Shown one piece after another: positions 30,101 to 37,556 of a stretch of DNA of 64,000 nt. The position numbers and the translations under genes were made by a program. The DNA comes from Treponema sp. OMZ 790 (GTDB lineage: Bacteria; Spirochaetota; Spirochaetia; Treponematales; Treponemataceae), in the NCBI RefSeq assembly GCF_024181285.1, contig NZ_CP051201.1, forward strand, positions 2,046,001-2,110,000, read 5' to 3'. Below the pieces are notes generated by a model. The model did no database searches, had not been told where the DNA came from, and saw only the letters and a program-made list of their open reading frames with translations. The stretch's first letter is position 1, and every line of letters begins with the position of its first letter.

Positions 30101-31615
30101 TCTTCCTAAGCCGTCGTGAAGGACTATTGTTTTCATGACATTGCTATCTTCTGCTTCGGTGCTTATTTTGTTTTCGGTTACGGTGTACCAATAGGAATCT
30201 TTTGGAGTAATGTATGTGTATTTTGCATAAGGAGTTTTTCCTGGTCCGATGATTTTTTCGGTGTCTTTGTCTCTTTCAAAGTCGTAGGGGCTTCTCACCT
30301 CTGTTACCCGTCCAAAGTTGTCGTACTTATAGCTCATTGTATTGTTTGCAGCATCCGTTTCTTTTAGTTTTACTCCTAAAATACGATCCCATTCTATTTT
30401 ACTTGTGTAAGATTTATCTCCTTTAGAACTTATCTCTTTTATTTCGATAGGATATATGCCGTCAAGGTATTTGTATTCGGCTCTTTTACCTGTCGGGCTT
30501 GTTACTGCTTTTATGTTCCCTTCATCAGTCCATTCTATGCGGTTTACAAGATATGCTCCATGCGACGTGTATTGTTTTAATTCCGTTAAGGCGCCTGTTT
30601 TACTGTCGTATGCACCCTCCCGTTTACGTAAAAGAGTTCCCGTCTTTCCGTGTAAGACCTGTATTTTTTCGGGGTGTGCTTTAAAGTACGCTTCTTCTCT
30701 TCCCCCTTTCCAATATGTTATTTCTGCTATGATGTCATCGTTTGTGTTTGTGACGTCTCCCTTATCGTAAAGTTTTGTAACGTTTCCGTATTTGTCGTAC
30801 TCGTATTCGCTTTCGGTTTTTATTTCGTTGTAGTTTTCTCGTATTGTGTTAGTTTCTTTTTTTATTCTCGCATGGGGTGCTGTGTCTATCTCGTATTCTT
30901 TTATTGAGTATACTATGTTTCCATTTTTTACCATCTCGCGTTTTACCATGCCTTTGCGGTAGTAAGAGTCGATATAATATTCCGTTTCGGTTACCGTGCC
31001 TACGGCGTTTTTACTTCTTACCGTTTTAAAGCCGTAGAATTCTTTTTCTATTCTGTTATAATAGCCGTCGTGGTAACTATAATAGGTTGTATACTCTTGT
31101 TCTTTTGAAAATATGCGGGCATCTCCTGCGTCGCACGGCAAAAAAGTGTCCTCGACGTATACCCGATACGCCTGCGGTACTTTTTTGCCTGACTCCTTGT
31201 ATCTGCTCCGCCTATTTCCAAAAGTCCTGTCAGTGGGATTATTTAACAAATCTAAAAGCTTAGCCTCCGATGTTTTGCCGAATGGCAAAACTCGCCGCTC
31301 AAAGGGGCGTAAGCACCTTTGAGCGGCGGACTGCCTGCACTTGTGTACTATCATAATTATGTAAAAGTACACAAGTGCAGGCATCGCGCTTTTCGCTCCA
31401 ATCTTTTTGCTGCTCTTGTCTTCACGGACAAGGCTCTTCCCTCCGGTCAGAGCTTGCTTTTTGCTTAAACAAACCGCAAAAAGGATTTCCGCTTCAATCG
31501 CTGTCCGAGAGATAAAATGGCCAAGTTGTAGATACAAATAAAAAGGGGCTTTCATCATTTTCTTTTCTTTTACATCCAAGTCTTCTATTTTTTTCTTCTG
31601 TCTGTGATGCAACAT
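27188..31615 (-). CDS. Orphan RHS-repeat toxin with LysM-like then unknown C-terminus
   Basis: 1475 aa. About the first 170 codons come from element R4. The frame then joins the toxin family in the middle of the TcdB/YD region (QEYTTYYSYHDGYYNRIEK) and continues through YD repeats and RHS core to DPTG near 27700. The toxin end (about 170 residues) opens with GDGTYAAEKGDTLYGLYGDD, which looks like a LysM-type segment, then LAEADIFYKHRNGVSLNT and an unknown tail. No signal peptide and no SpvB part are present. The longest orphan unit in the array; R4 is fused in frame to it. Confidence 0.7.
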   Translation of the reverse strand: MLHHRQKKKIEDLDVKEKKMMKAPFYLYLQLGHFISRTAIEAEILFAVCLSKKQALTGGKSLVREDKSSKKIGAKSAMPALVYFYIIMIVHKCRQSAAQRCLRPFERRVLPFGKTSEAKLLDLLNNPTDRTFGNRRSRYKESGKKVPQAYRVYVEDTFLPCDAGDARIFSKEQEYTTYYSYHDGYYNRIEKEFYGFKTVRSKNAVGTVTETEYYIDSYYRKGMVKREMVKNGNIVYSIKEYEIDTAPHARIKKETNTIRENYNEIKTESEYEYDKYGNVTKLYDKGDVTNTNDDIIAEITYWKGGREEAYFKAHPEKIQVLHGKTGTLLRKREGAYDSKTGALTELKQYTSHGAYLVNRIEWTDEGNIKAVTSPTGKRAEYKYLDGIYPIEIKEISSKGDKSYTSKIEWDRILGVKLKETDAANNTMSYKYDNFGRVTEVRSPYDFERDKDTEKIIGPGKTPYAKYTYITPKDSYWYTVTENKISTEAEDSNVMKTIVLHDGLGRISYTAKEGEVYVDGTENTTQTGWNISSAINYDEAGRKIEEGMPFFYGGDLENNLKTISSYQGVEQFYELNDFTKIRNGTKYEYDDIDRNILTTLPDGHKQKTEYSIESSLQITKTTDPLENVSISKKDARGNIREVERLDKNNTILTKARYEYSVLGEMLRAYDAKNNLLSVSYDLLGRRTALESKDTGKKEWIYDEKGRLQAETDSVLKNKAAEIRYEYDGFDRILKTDYPFSHDIEYKYGAPEQNGAGQIVYKKDETGETHYSYGNLNEVVSETRTINRYGAGTNPETASFEYRSDYLGRMQSMKYPDGETITYTYDKGGQLRGVSGVKTSSKGTAEYSYVDKIIYDEHAQRVYIKYGNGVETRYKYDEKRRWLDSIETKNNQTQDVFQKIKYSFDPVGNVLGYNNDASTYETKQTYSYDNLYQLISVEGTSNQYKAKKSSGTTPVSIAKYKQTFAFDGIGNMKEKISTTNIPGAQGNSYPKAELDYNLNYEYDPAYAHRLIHAGTRYYRYDANGNITAEKDGPFTDEEEFVFTYSYFENEDVYGTDYGFGLDAPKETEQSNPQDLFAYRRNYTWNERNLLTKSSDRNYTVHYRYGEDGQRALKYTDEGRSETLYFNNFFTIHIPTQDQNNPQGLRVHKHIFVGNSRLVTAMTHTDNQGDNDEQKAKRYYYHSDHLGSAQFVTDWRGKQYEHIEYTPYGELWIEEVAAGLDKLPFRFTGKELDEETGLYYYGARYLDPKYSRWLSGDPALNDYIPKAPIDDEAKKHNENLPGMGGVFNVVNLHVYHYAGNNPVKYVDPTGMWINNGDGTYAAEKGDTLYGLYGDDWKEKSGFTRDPRTLQVGEIVGKKIIPENKKPEIFSDSIFSNLNANDLKKITITYNYGGIDPNGYTEIVTPKFNWVIKPHGKINLAEADIFYKHRNGVSLNTIVAIIGIKIKNIHNFYDRKGRYISSEINYEEIFSLPGGASSK
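31101..31540. repeat. Palindromic boundary element R4
   Basis: Starts with TCTTTTGAAAATA directly against RHS sequence. The long stem here is GCCTGCACTTGTGTAC/GTACACAAGTGCAGGC, paired over 16 bases although it differs from R2, R3 and R5. The right half is replaced by other stems, including CTTGTC/GACAAG and an ATCTTTTTGC/GCAAAAAGGAT pair. So individual hairpins appear to be exchanged as modules. Confidence 0.7.
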
Positions 31616-31713
31616 ATTACTTTAATTGTCTACATTTTTTTATGACATGATCATAAACCTTCATTTTTTCATCCAAATTTTCCTATTTTATAATAATATT
31701 TGTTATTCCAATT

Positions 31714-32283
31714 CTAATTTAAAAAAATATTATACTCTTTTTTAACATATTCATAACTATTGGGTAAATATAATGTTATTGTTGTAGAATACCCGTGTTC
31801 AATTAAAATTAAAAAGTCATAATTGTATTGGGCAGCAAAAAATATAGGAGATAAAAATTCATCTTTAGGTGTAAATATATCATAATTTTTATAAGATATA
31901 CTATAGCTGTTATCATCATTTTTTATTAAATATTTATTAATAAAATCATCAAGGCTCATATTTTTATCGGCTATATCTGTAGATAACTTGTTGATATTTT
32001 TATCAACTTTATAATCAAAAAAATATCTTTTAGTATCTATTACCTCATATTTCATCTTTGTTTCATATAAAAAATAATAACCATCATAACAATAAACAAT
32101 AATAACAGGAATAGTTGCATTATCTTTTTTTGAAATATTTTCCAAAAAATAGTTTTCAATTGTTATTCTATCAATGTTCTTTTCAAGACGTTTTTCAGTA
32201 TTTTCTTCTGCAAAACAAAAAATAGATAATAAAAATAAACAATTTAGCATAAATATTTTATTATTAATGTGTAAGCCTTTCAT
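31714..32283 (-). CDS. Secreted immunity candidate for the HELIH-type toxin
   Basis: 189 aa with a signal peptide (hydrophobic FMLNCLFLLSIFCF, cleavage near AEE). The mature part is rich in Tyr, Asn and Lys with no known motif. The start lies inside the last codons of the toxin gene (20-base overlap); an alternative start, MLNCLF, is downstream. Assigned as immunity by coupling only. Confidence 0.55.
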   Translation of the reverse strand: MKGLHINNKIFMLNCLFLLSIFCFAEENTEKRLEKNIDRITIENYFLENISKKDNATIPVIIVYCYDGYYFLYETKMKYEVIDTKRYFFDYKVDKNINKLSTDIADKNMSLDDFINKYLIKNDDNSYSISYKNYDIFTPKDEFLSPIFFAAQYNYDFLILIEHGYSTTITLYLPNSYEYVKKEYNIFLN

Positions 32284-34219
32284 TATACTTCAATTGCCTC
32301 CTTAATGCATTTTCTGTTATTGGATCATTAGAAAATTCTCCAACACCTATCGTTCTAGCTTCTTCTCGCGGATATTTATCATGGAATAAACCACCCTTAA
32401 ATACGACCTCTCCAGACTTATATTTACCATCTTGAAATCCTGAAGTAATAAATGTATAGTCATCGGTGCTATTATCTCCAGTTCCATCCGCATAATGTAA
32501 TCCATGAATAAGTTCATGTCCAAGTACAATTTCTGCTGGAGTATGTTTAGCTTTTTCTATATTTCCATTTTCGTCTCTTATAAAATAATCATTACTCAAT
32601 TTTACATTAATTGAAAAATAAACAATTGAATCTGAACCTATACCTGGAGTCTCAGCTTTTTTTCTAGATTTTGGCGCTGTACCTATTGAACTATCATTCA
32701 TTATTGTGACTGTATTTTTACTGACCTGCAAATTTCGTATCAATTTTGCTCCAGCAGAATTATTAGTACTGCTAGTCGTTACTATTCCTGTTCTCATATT
32801 TATCTTTACATTAGGATCAAGCTTTTTTAATACACTTATCACTTGATTTTTATAACTGTTCCTTCCAGCAATTCTTAATATTTTTCCATCCGGATCGGTA
32901 TACTTAACCGGATTATTCCCTGCATAGTGATAAACATGTAAATTTATCGTATTGTAGACGCCGCCCATACCGGCAAGCTTACTAGGTTCTGTTCCGGGAG
33001 AAGGTATATACTCACCTAATGCAGGATCCCCACTCAACCACCTCGAATATTTCGGGTCAAGGTACCGCGCTCCGTAATAATACAACCCCGTCTCCTCATC
33101 AAGCTCTTTTCCCGTAAACCTGAACGGCAGTTTGTCTAATCCTGCGGCAACTTCCTCGATCCAGAGTTCGCCATACGGTGTGTATTCAATGTGTTCGTAC
33201 TGTCTGCCTTTCCAGTCCGTAACAAACTGTGCGCTTCCTAAGTGGTCACTGTGATAATAGTAACGCTTTGCTCTTTGTTCATCGTTATCTCCGTGGTTGT
33301 CTGTGTGGGTCATTGCGGTTACAAGTCGTGAGTTTCCTACGAATATATGCTTATGCACTCTTAAGCCTTGCGGGTTGTTTTGGTCTTGCGTCGGGATATG
33401 TATCGTAAAGAAATTATTAAAGTAAAGCGTTTCACTTCTTCCTTCGTCTGTGTATTTAAGTGCTCTTTGTCCGTCTTCACCATAGCGGTAGTGGACGGTA
33501 AAGTTTCGGTCGCTTGATTTTGTTAAGAGGTTCCGCTCGTTCCAAGTGTAGTTACGCCTGTAGGCAAATAGGTCTTGAGGGTTTGTTTGCTCGGTTTCTT
33601 TAGGTGCGTCAAGACCGAAGCCGTAGTCTGTGCCGTATACGTCCGTTTCAGGGTCATAGCTGTAGGTAAATGTAAACTCTTCTTCGTCGGTAAAAGGTCC
33701 GTCTTTTTCCGCCGTTATGTTGCCGTTGGCGTCATAGCGGTAGTATCTAGTTCCGGCTCTTATTAAACGGTGTGCATAAGCCGGATCATATTCGTAATCT
33801 AAGCTATAATCAAGCTCAGCTTTGGGATAGGAGTTCCCTTGTGCACCGGGTATGTTTGTGGTGCTTAGCTTATTGGTCATGTTGCCTTCTTTTGAAAATA
33901 TGCGGGCATCTCCTGCGTCGCTACGCAAAAATAAATGCTCGACGTATACCCGATACGCCTCCGCTTTATTTTTACTAGGCTCCTTGTATCTGCTCCACCT
34001 ATTTTCAAAAGCAATTGTTTTTCCGCTTCCTATCGTAAGCGGAAAAACCTCTAGTAAGCTGTTTTTGTTTAATAATAACTTTATTTTGGCGGCCTGTTGA
34101 CAGTTGTGTACTATTATAACTATGTAAAAGTACACAACTGTCAACACCGCGCTTTTCAGGGCTATGCTGTCCCTTTCAATCGCTATCCGAAAGAGGTAAA
34201 AAGTGGATAAATTTTTCAT
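32264..34219 (-). CDS. Orphan RHS core with M91/NleD-like metallopeptidase toxin end
   Basis: 651 aa. The first about 110 codons derive from element R5; homology to the toxin family starts at GNMTNKLSTTNIPG. The RHS core ends at DPDG near 32890. The toxin end of about 210 residues has VLGHELIHGLHYADG, a canonical HExxH zinc site, followed by REEARTIGVGEF and ITENALRRQL, as in peptidase family M91 (type III effector NleD) and related RHS toxin ends. Metal ligands H, H and a later E are all visible. It has no secretion signal of its own and is followed by an exported immunity candidate. Confidence 0.75.
   Translation of the reverse strand: MKNLSTFYLFRIAIERDSIALKSAVLTVVYFYIVIIVHNCQQAAKIKLLLNKNSLLEVFPLTIGSGKTIAFENRWSRYKEPSKNKAEAYRVYVEHLFLRSDAGDARIFSKEGNMTNKLSTTNIPGAQGNSYPKAELDYSLDYEYDPAYAHRLIRAGTRYYRYDANGNITAEKDGPFTDEEEFTFTYSYDPETDVYGTDYGFGLDAPKETEQTNPQDLFAYRRNYTWNERNLLTKSSDRNFTVHYRYGEDGQRALKYTDEGRSETLYFNNFFTIHIPTQDQNNPQGLRVHKHIFVGNSRLVTAMTHTDNHGDNDEQRAKRYYYHSDHLGSAQFVTDWKGRQYEHIEYTPYGELWIEEVAAGLDKLPFRFTGKELDEETGLYYYGARYLDPKYSRWLSGDPALGEYIPSPGTEPSKLAGMGGVYNTINLHVYHYAGNNPVKYTDPDGKILRIAGRNSYKNQVISVLKKLDPNVKINMRTGIVTTSSTNNSAGAKLIRNLQVSKNTVTIMNDSSIGTAPKSRKKAETPGIGSDSIVYFSINVKLSNDYFIRDENGNIEKAKHTPAEIVLGHELIHGLHYADGTGDNSTDDYTFITSGFQDGKYKSGEVVFKGGLFHDKYPREEARTIGVGEFSNDPITENALRRQLKYNERLTH
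33888..34205. repeat. Palindromic boundary element R5
   Basis: Shortest copy. Starts with TCTTTTGAAAATA against RHS sequence. Stems: AAAAATAAA/TTTATTTTT around CGTAT/ATACG, GTTTTTCCGCTT/AAGCGGAAAAAC, and a long stem GTTGACAGTTGTGTAC/GTACACAACTGTCAAC. The CTTTCCGCAG and GCAAAAGCAATTT stems are missing. The altered long stem keeps full pairing, which is compensatory change relative to R2-R4. Confidence 0.7.
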
Positions 34220-34295
34220 TTAATCTCTCCTTTTAATCTTAAAAAAATATTCATAACAAAATCATGAGCGATAGTTCGGGGGTATACCACATTGT

Positions 34296-34781
34296 CTAGA
34301 AAAAAGTTTTATTTCTACATACATACACTGTTTCTTTTTCCTTTATTTTATTATATACCAATAATTTATTATCTTTGAGCCTTATTACATAAAATTTATT
34401 TTCTATATTTCCTTGTTCATTTAGCTCATAAGAGTATTCTCCAAACAGTCCGCTTAAACTATGATCAAATATATATTCATTTATTGTTTCTAAATATGAT
34501 GCAGTCCACATAGTTTCAATCACAAGAAATTTAGAATCGGAAAGAAAGATAAATTCCTCATTAAACTCAATATACGATTCGGAATAATCCAAATTCGGAA
34601 AAGGATTTTCTTTTATCCAATAACTTATAGCTAAAGACATAATATTATCAAATTTAAAATTTCTATCAGCGTATTTATATTTATTTATGGGAAAGCTGGA
34701 TGAAACTGTTGATTCATTATCTGAAAATACAGATGTTAAGAGAAACAACATAAATAATAAACAAATATATCTTTTTATCAT
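34296..34781 (-). CDS. Secreted immunity candidate for the toxin at 34778
   Basis: 161 aa with signal peptide (ICLLFMLFLLTSVFS, cleavage before DNE). The mature part has DNIMSLAISYWIKENPFPN and no family I can name. ATGA overlap with the toxin stop shows translational coupling. Between this gene and R5 there are about 80 bases without features. Confidence 0.55.
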   Translation of the reverse strand: MIKRYICLLFMLFLLTSVFSDNESTVSSSFPINKYKYADRNFKFDNIMSLAISYWIKENPFPNLDYSESYIEFNEEFIFLSDSKFLVIETMWTASYLETINEYIFDHSLSGLFGEYSYELNEQGNIENKFYVIRLKDNKLLVYNKIKEKETVYVCRNKTFF

Positions 34782-36703
34782 AATTCATTATCCTCTAAAG
34801 TTTTATTTAGATACTCATTTGCGACACTGTCCGCATGTTTCATGGCTTCAATATCTGATAAGCCTTCCGAAATGCATTCTTGGTATTTATTATTGTATAG
34901 ATTCAAAGCCGTATTTAATATCTTATCTACAAGTCCATTTTTATAAGTACCATCAGTATATTTTTGCTTTCTAAGTTCTTGAAGTTTTGAATATAATTTT
35001 GTTTCTTGTTTTACATAATTATTATATTCTTCAGAATTCTTTTCATATCCCATCTGCTCTGCATTTATTCCGGCTGTAGTAAGAATATAATCGTAAGCTT
35101 GTTCTTTATCAAATACGATGGCATCTTCCAAAGCTGTGTTTTTGGGTATATCATATATTTGCTGATAAAGTTGACTGGCTCTATTTATTGTATCTAATTT
35201 TTTTTGATATTTCTCAATAAAAAAATTAAAAGCATCATTGAATTTAGTGTTTGCAAAATAAGATGCAATAAAATTCCCATCCGGATCGGTATACTTCACC
35301 GGATTATTGCCCGCGTAGTGGTACAGGTGCAAGTTTACAACATTAAACACGCCTCCCATTCCAGGTAAGTTCTCGTTGTGTTTTTTAGCTTCGTCATTTA
35401 TCGGAGCTTTGGGTATGTAATCACCCAATGCCGGATCGCCTGACAGCCACCTACTGTATTTAGGGTCTAAGTACCTCGCCCCGTAATAATACAGCCCGGT
35501 CTCTTCGTCAAGCTCCTTACCCGTAAAGCGGAAAGGTAACTTGTCCAACCCCGCAGCGACTTCTTCAATCCAGAGTTTGCCATACGGCGTGTACTCTATG
35601 TGTTCATATTGTTTACCTCGCCAGTCGGTTACGAATTGTGCGCTTCCCAAATGGTCACTGTGGTAGTAATACCGCTTTGCTTTTTGCTCTTCGTTGTCAC
35701 CACTGTTATCTGTATGTGTCATCGCGGTTACTAATCTTGAATTTCCCACAAAGATGTGTTTGTGTACACGTAAGCCTTGCGGGTTATTCTGGTCTTGTGT
35801 GGGAATATGTATCGTGAAAAAGTTATTAAAGTATAAGGTTTCACTTCGCCCCTCGTCGGTGTATTTAAGTGCTCTTTGCCCATCGTCTCCGTAGCGGTAG
35901 TGGACTGTGTAGTTTTTGTCGCTCGATTTGGTTAAGAGGTTGCGCTCGTTCCAAGTGTAGTTACGCCTGTAGGCAAATAGGTCTTGCGGGTTTGATTGTT
36001 CCGTTTCTTTAGGTGCGTCAAGACCAAATCCGTAGTCGGCACCGTATACGTCTTCATTTTCAAAGTATGAGTATGTAAATACAAACTCTTCTTCGTCAGT
36101 AAAAGGTCCGTCTTTTTCTGCTGTGATATTGCCGTTTGCGTCATAGCGGTAATAACGGTTACCTGCTCTTATTAGGCGGTGTGCATAGGCAGGGTCATAC
36201 TCGTAATCTAAGCTATAATCAAGTTCAGCCTTGGGATAGGAGTTTCCTTGTGCACCGGGTATGTTTGTGGTGCTTAATTTTTCTTTCATGTTTCCTATGC
36301 CATCAAAGGCAAAGGTTTGTCTGTATTTTGCAATGCTTACAGGTGTTGTTCCAGAGCTTTTTTTAGCCTTGTATTGGTTACTTGTACCCTCTACGCTTAT
36401 AAGCTGGTAAAGATTATCGTAAGAGTATGTTTGTTTTGTTTCATAAGTACTTGCATCATTATTATAGCCTAGGACGTTTCCTACAGGGTCGAATGAGTAC
36501 TTTATTTTTTGAAAGACGTCTTGAGTTTGGTTATTTTTAGTTTCTATTGTATCGATTTTATAAATTTTTCTTTCCCCTTTTTGTATTCCTATCGGCTGCA
36601 TAAGGAAAGAAACAAAAGTATCATAACAGGTTGTTGTTGAAATAATTTTTTTCATTATGACATAACCGTATTTTTTGCAATTCAAAACTTCCATTTCTTT
36701 CAC
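34778..36703 (-). CDS. Orphan RHS-repeat gene with helical unknown toxin end
   Basis: 641 aa. Residues 1-50 (MKEMEVLNCKKYGYVIMKKI and on) are not RHS and overlap a lipoprotein pseudogene in another frame; homology starts at DTIETKNNQTQDVFQ. YD repeats and RHS core run to DPDG near 35285. The toxin end of about 165 residues is strongly helical and charged (FNDAFNFFIEKYQKKLDTI, YNNYVKQETKLYSKLQELRK) and ends LNKTLEDNEL; type unknown. Unlike the other three orphan units, no R element precedes it. Confidence 0.65.
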   Translation of the reverse strand: MKEMEVLNCKKYGYVIMKKIISTTTCYDTFVSFLMQPIGIQKGERKIYKIDTIETKNNQTQDVFQKIKYSFDPVGNVLGYNNDASTYETKQTYSYDNLYQLISVEGTSNQYKAKKSSGTTPVSIAKYRQTFAFDGIGNMKEKLSTTNIPGAQGNSYPKAELDYSLDYEYDPAYAHRLIRAGNRYYRYDANGNITAEKDGPFTDEEEFVFTYSYFENEDVYGADYGFGLDAPKETEQSNPQDLFAYRRNYTWNERNLLTKSSDKNYTVHYRYGDDGQRALKYTDEGRSETLYFNNFFTIHIPTQDQNNPQGLRVHKHIFVGNSRLVTAMTHTDNSGDNEEQKAKRYYYHSDHLGSAQFVTDWRGKQYEHIEYTPYGKLWIEEVAAGLDKLPFRFTGKELDEETGLYYYGARYLDPKYSRWLSGDPALGDYIPKAPINDEAKKHNENLPGMGGVFNVVNLHLYHYAGNNPVKYTDPDGNFIASYFANTKFNDAFNFFIEKYQKKLDTINRASQLYQQIYDIPKNTALEDAIVFDKEQAYDYILTTAGINAEQMGYEKNSEEYNNYVKQETKLYSKLQELRKQKYTDGTYKNGLVDKILNTALNLYNNKYQECISEGLSDIEAMKHADSVANEYLNKTLEDNEL

Positions 36704-36926
36704 TTACATTGTCAATGATAATTATAGCATATATAAAAAAAGCTTTTTCTTCTTCTATTTCTATTAATTTCAATTTAGCTCTCATATCATCAACATAAAT
36801 ATTTAAAGCAATATTATCAGTATAAATTTTTTACTCTATAGTTTGATGTATTTTTGTGTAACAAGAAACTAATAAAAAAGATAATAGTATACAGAATAAC
36901 AATTTATGAATTTTATTTATCAACAT
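36621..36926 (-). pseudogene. Small lipoprotein gene interrupted by an in-frame TAA
   Basis: An ATG at 36926 with an AAGGAG site starts MLINKIHKLLFCILLSFLLV followed by SC, a clear lipoprotein signal. After IHQTIE a TAA occurs at 36831-36833, then the same frame stays open for about 69 codons (KIYTDNIALNIYVDD, AFFIYAIIIIDNVSERNG) to a stop at 36621. The size and export signal match the immunity candidates, so it is probably the decayed immunity gene of a lost toxin. No toxin tail is visible in front of it. Confidence 0.5.
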
Positions 36927-36968
36927 CGATCTCCTTTTCTTTATTTATTGTGTTGTATACCTTTTATA

Positions 36969-37556
36969 CTATCCAACCATTCCAAAATAATACCAATTTT
37001 CATATGATGTTTTCTCTATAATTCCAAATCCAAAAAAATAAAGCTCATCTTCGGTCAAAACACTTAAATCCAAATCTCTACAATATACAAGTCCACGTGA
37101 AAACATCGTATATCCTAAAAATAAAACATCTGCACATTCGAAAAAACGGATCAAGGTTATTTTTTTTTCAACTACATTAAAACGATTTAAAATCAAGCCC
37201 TCCCCCCGAAACTGTCTAAAAGAACCTTCAGAAAATACATTTTTTTGCTTTAACTTTTCTAAATCATTGTAGTGTAAATTAAATTCATCTTTTCTAATTC
37301 GAAAAATATGTTTATTATTTATAAAAAAAAGTTTATAATATTCAAAAGATATTACATATTCATTAGTTTCGGCATAATAGTCTATTTCAAAATTTTCATC
37401 ACGCTCTACTTCAATGATTTTATCATTATTTAAAATTCTATTTTTGACATCGGTAAGTTGCTCTATGTTTTCAGAGTTTAATACTAAAGAGCCATTTAAA
37501 ACACATGAACTTATAGACGTTAGGACTATGCAATAACATAAAATTTTTCGAATCAT
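36969..37556 (-). CDS. Lipoprotein, candidate immunity protein for the type-44-like toxin
   Basis: 195 aa. Signal peptide with lipobox SISSC near residue 17. The mature part is mixed with many aromatic residues (FEYYKLFFINNKHIF) and no known motif. Its ATG shares a base with the toxin stop (TAATG). Periplasmic lipoprotein immunity is the inference from position. Confidence 0.55.
   Translation of the reverse strand: MIRKILCYCIVLTSISSCVLNGSLVLNSENIEQLTDVKNRILNNDKIIEVERDENFEIDYYAETNEYVISFEYYKLFFINNKHIFRIRKDEFNLHYNDLEKLKQKNVFSEGSFRQFRGEGLILNRFNVVEKKITLIRFFECADVLFLGYTMFSRGLVYCRDLDLSVLTEDELYFFGFGIIEKTSYENWYYFGMVG

Noticed and set aside
1413..34205. R elements as integron attC sites
   Set aside because: T. 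denticola is known to have an integron, but I could not find the R'/R'' core boxes at consistent places and the element is a chain of many stems instead of one. Left as something to test, not claimed.
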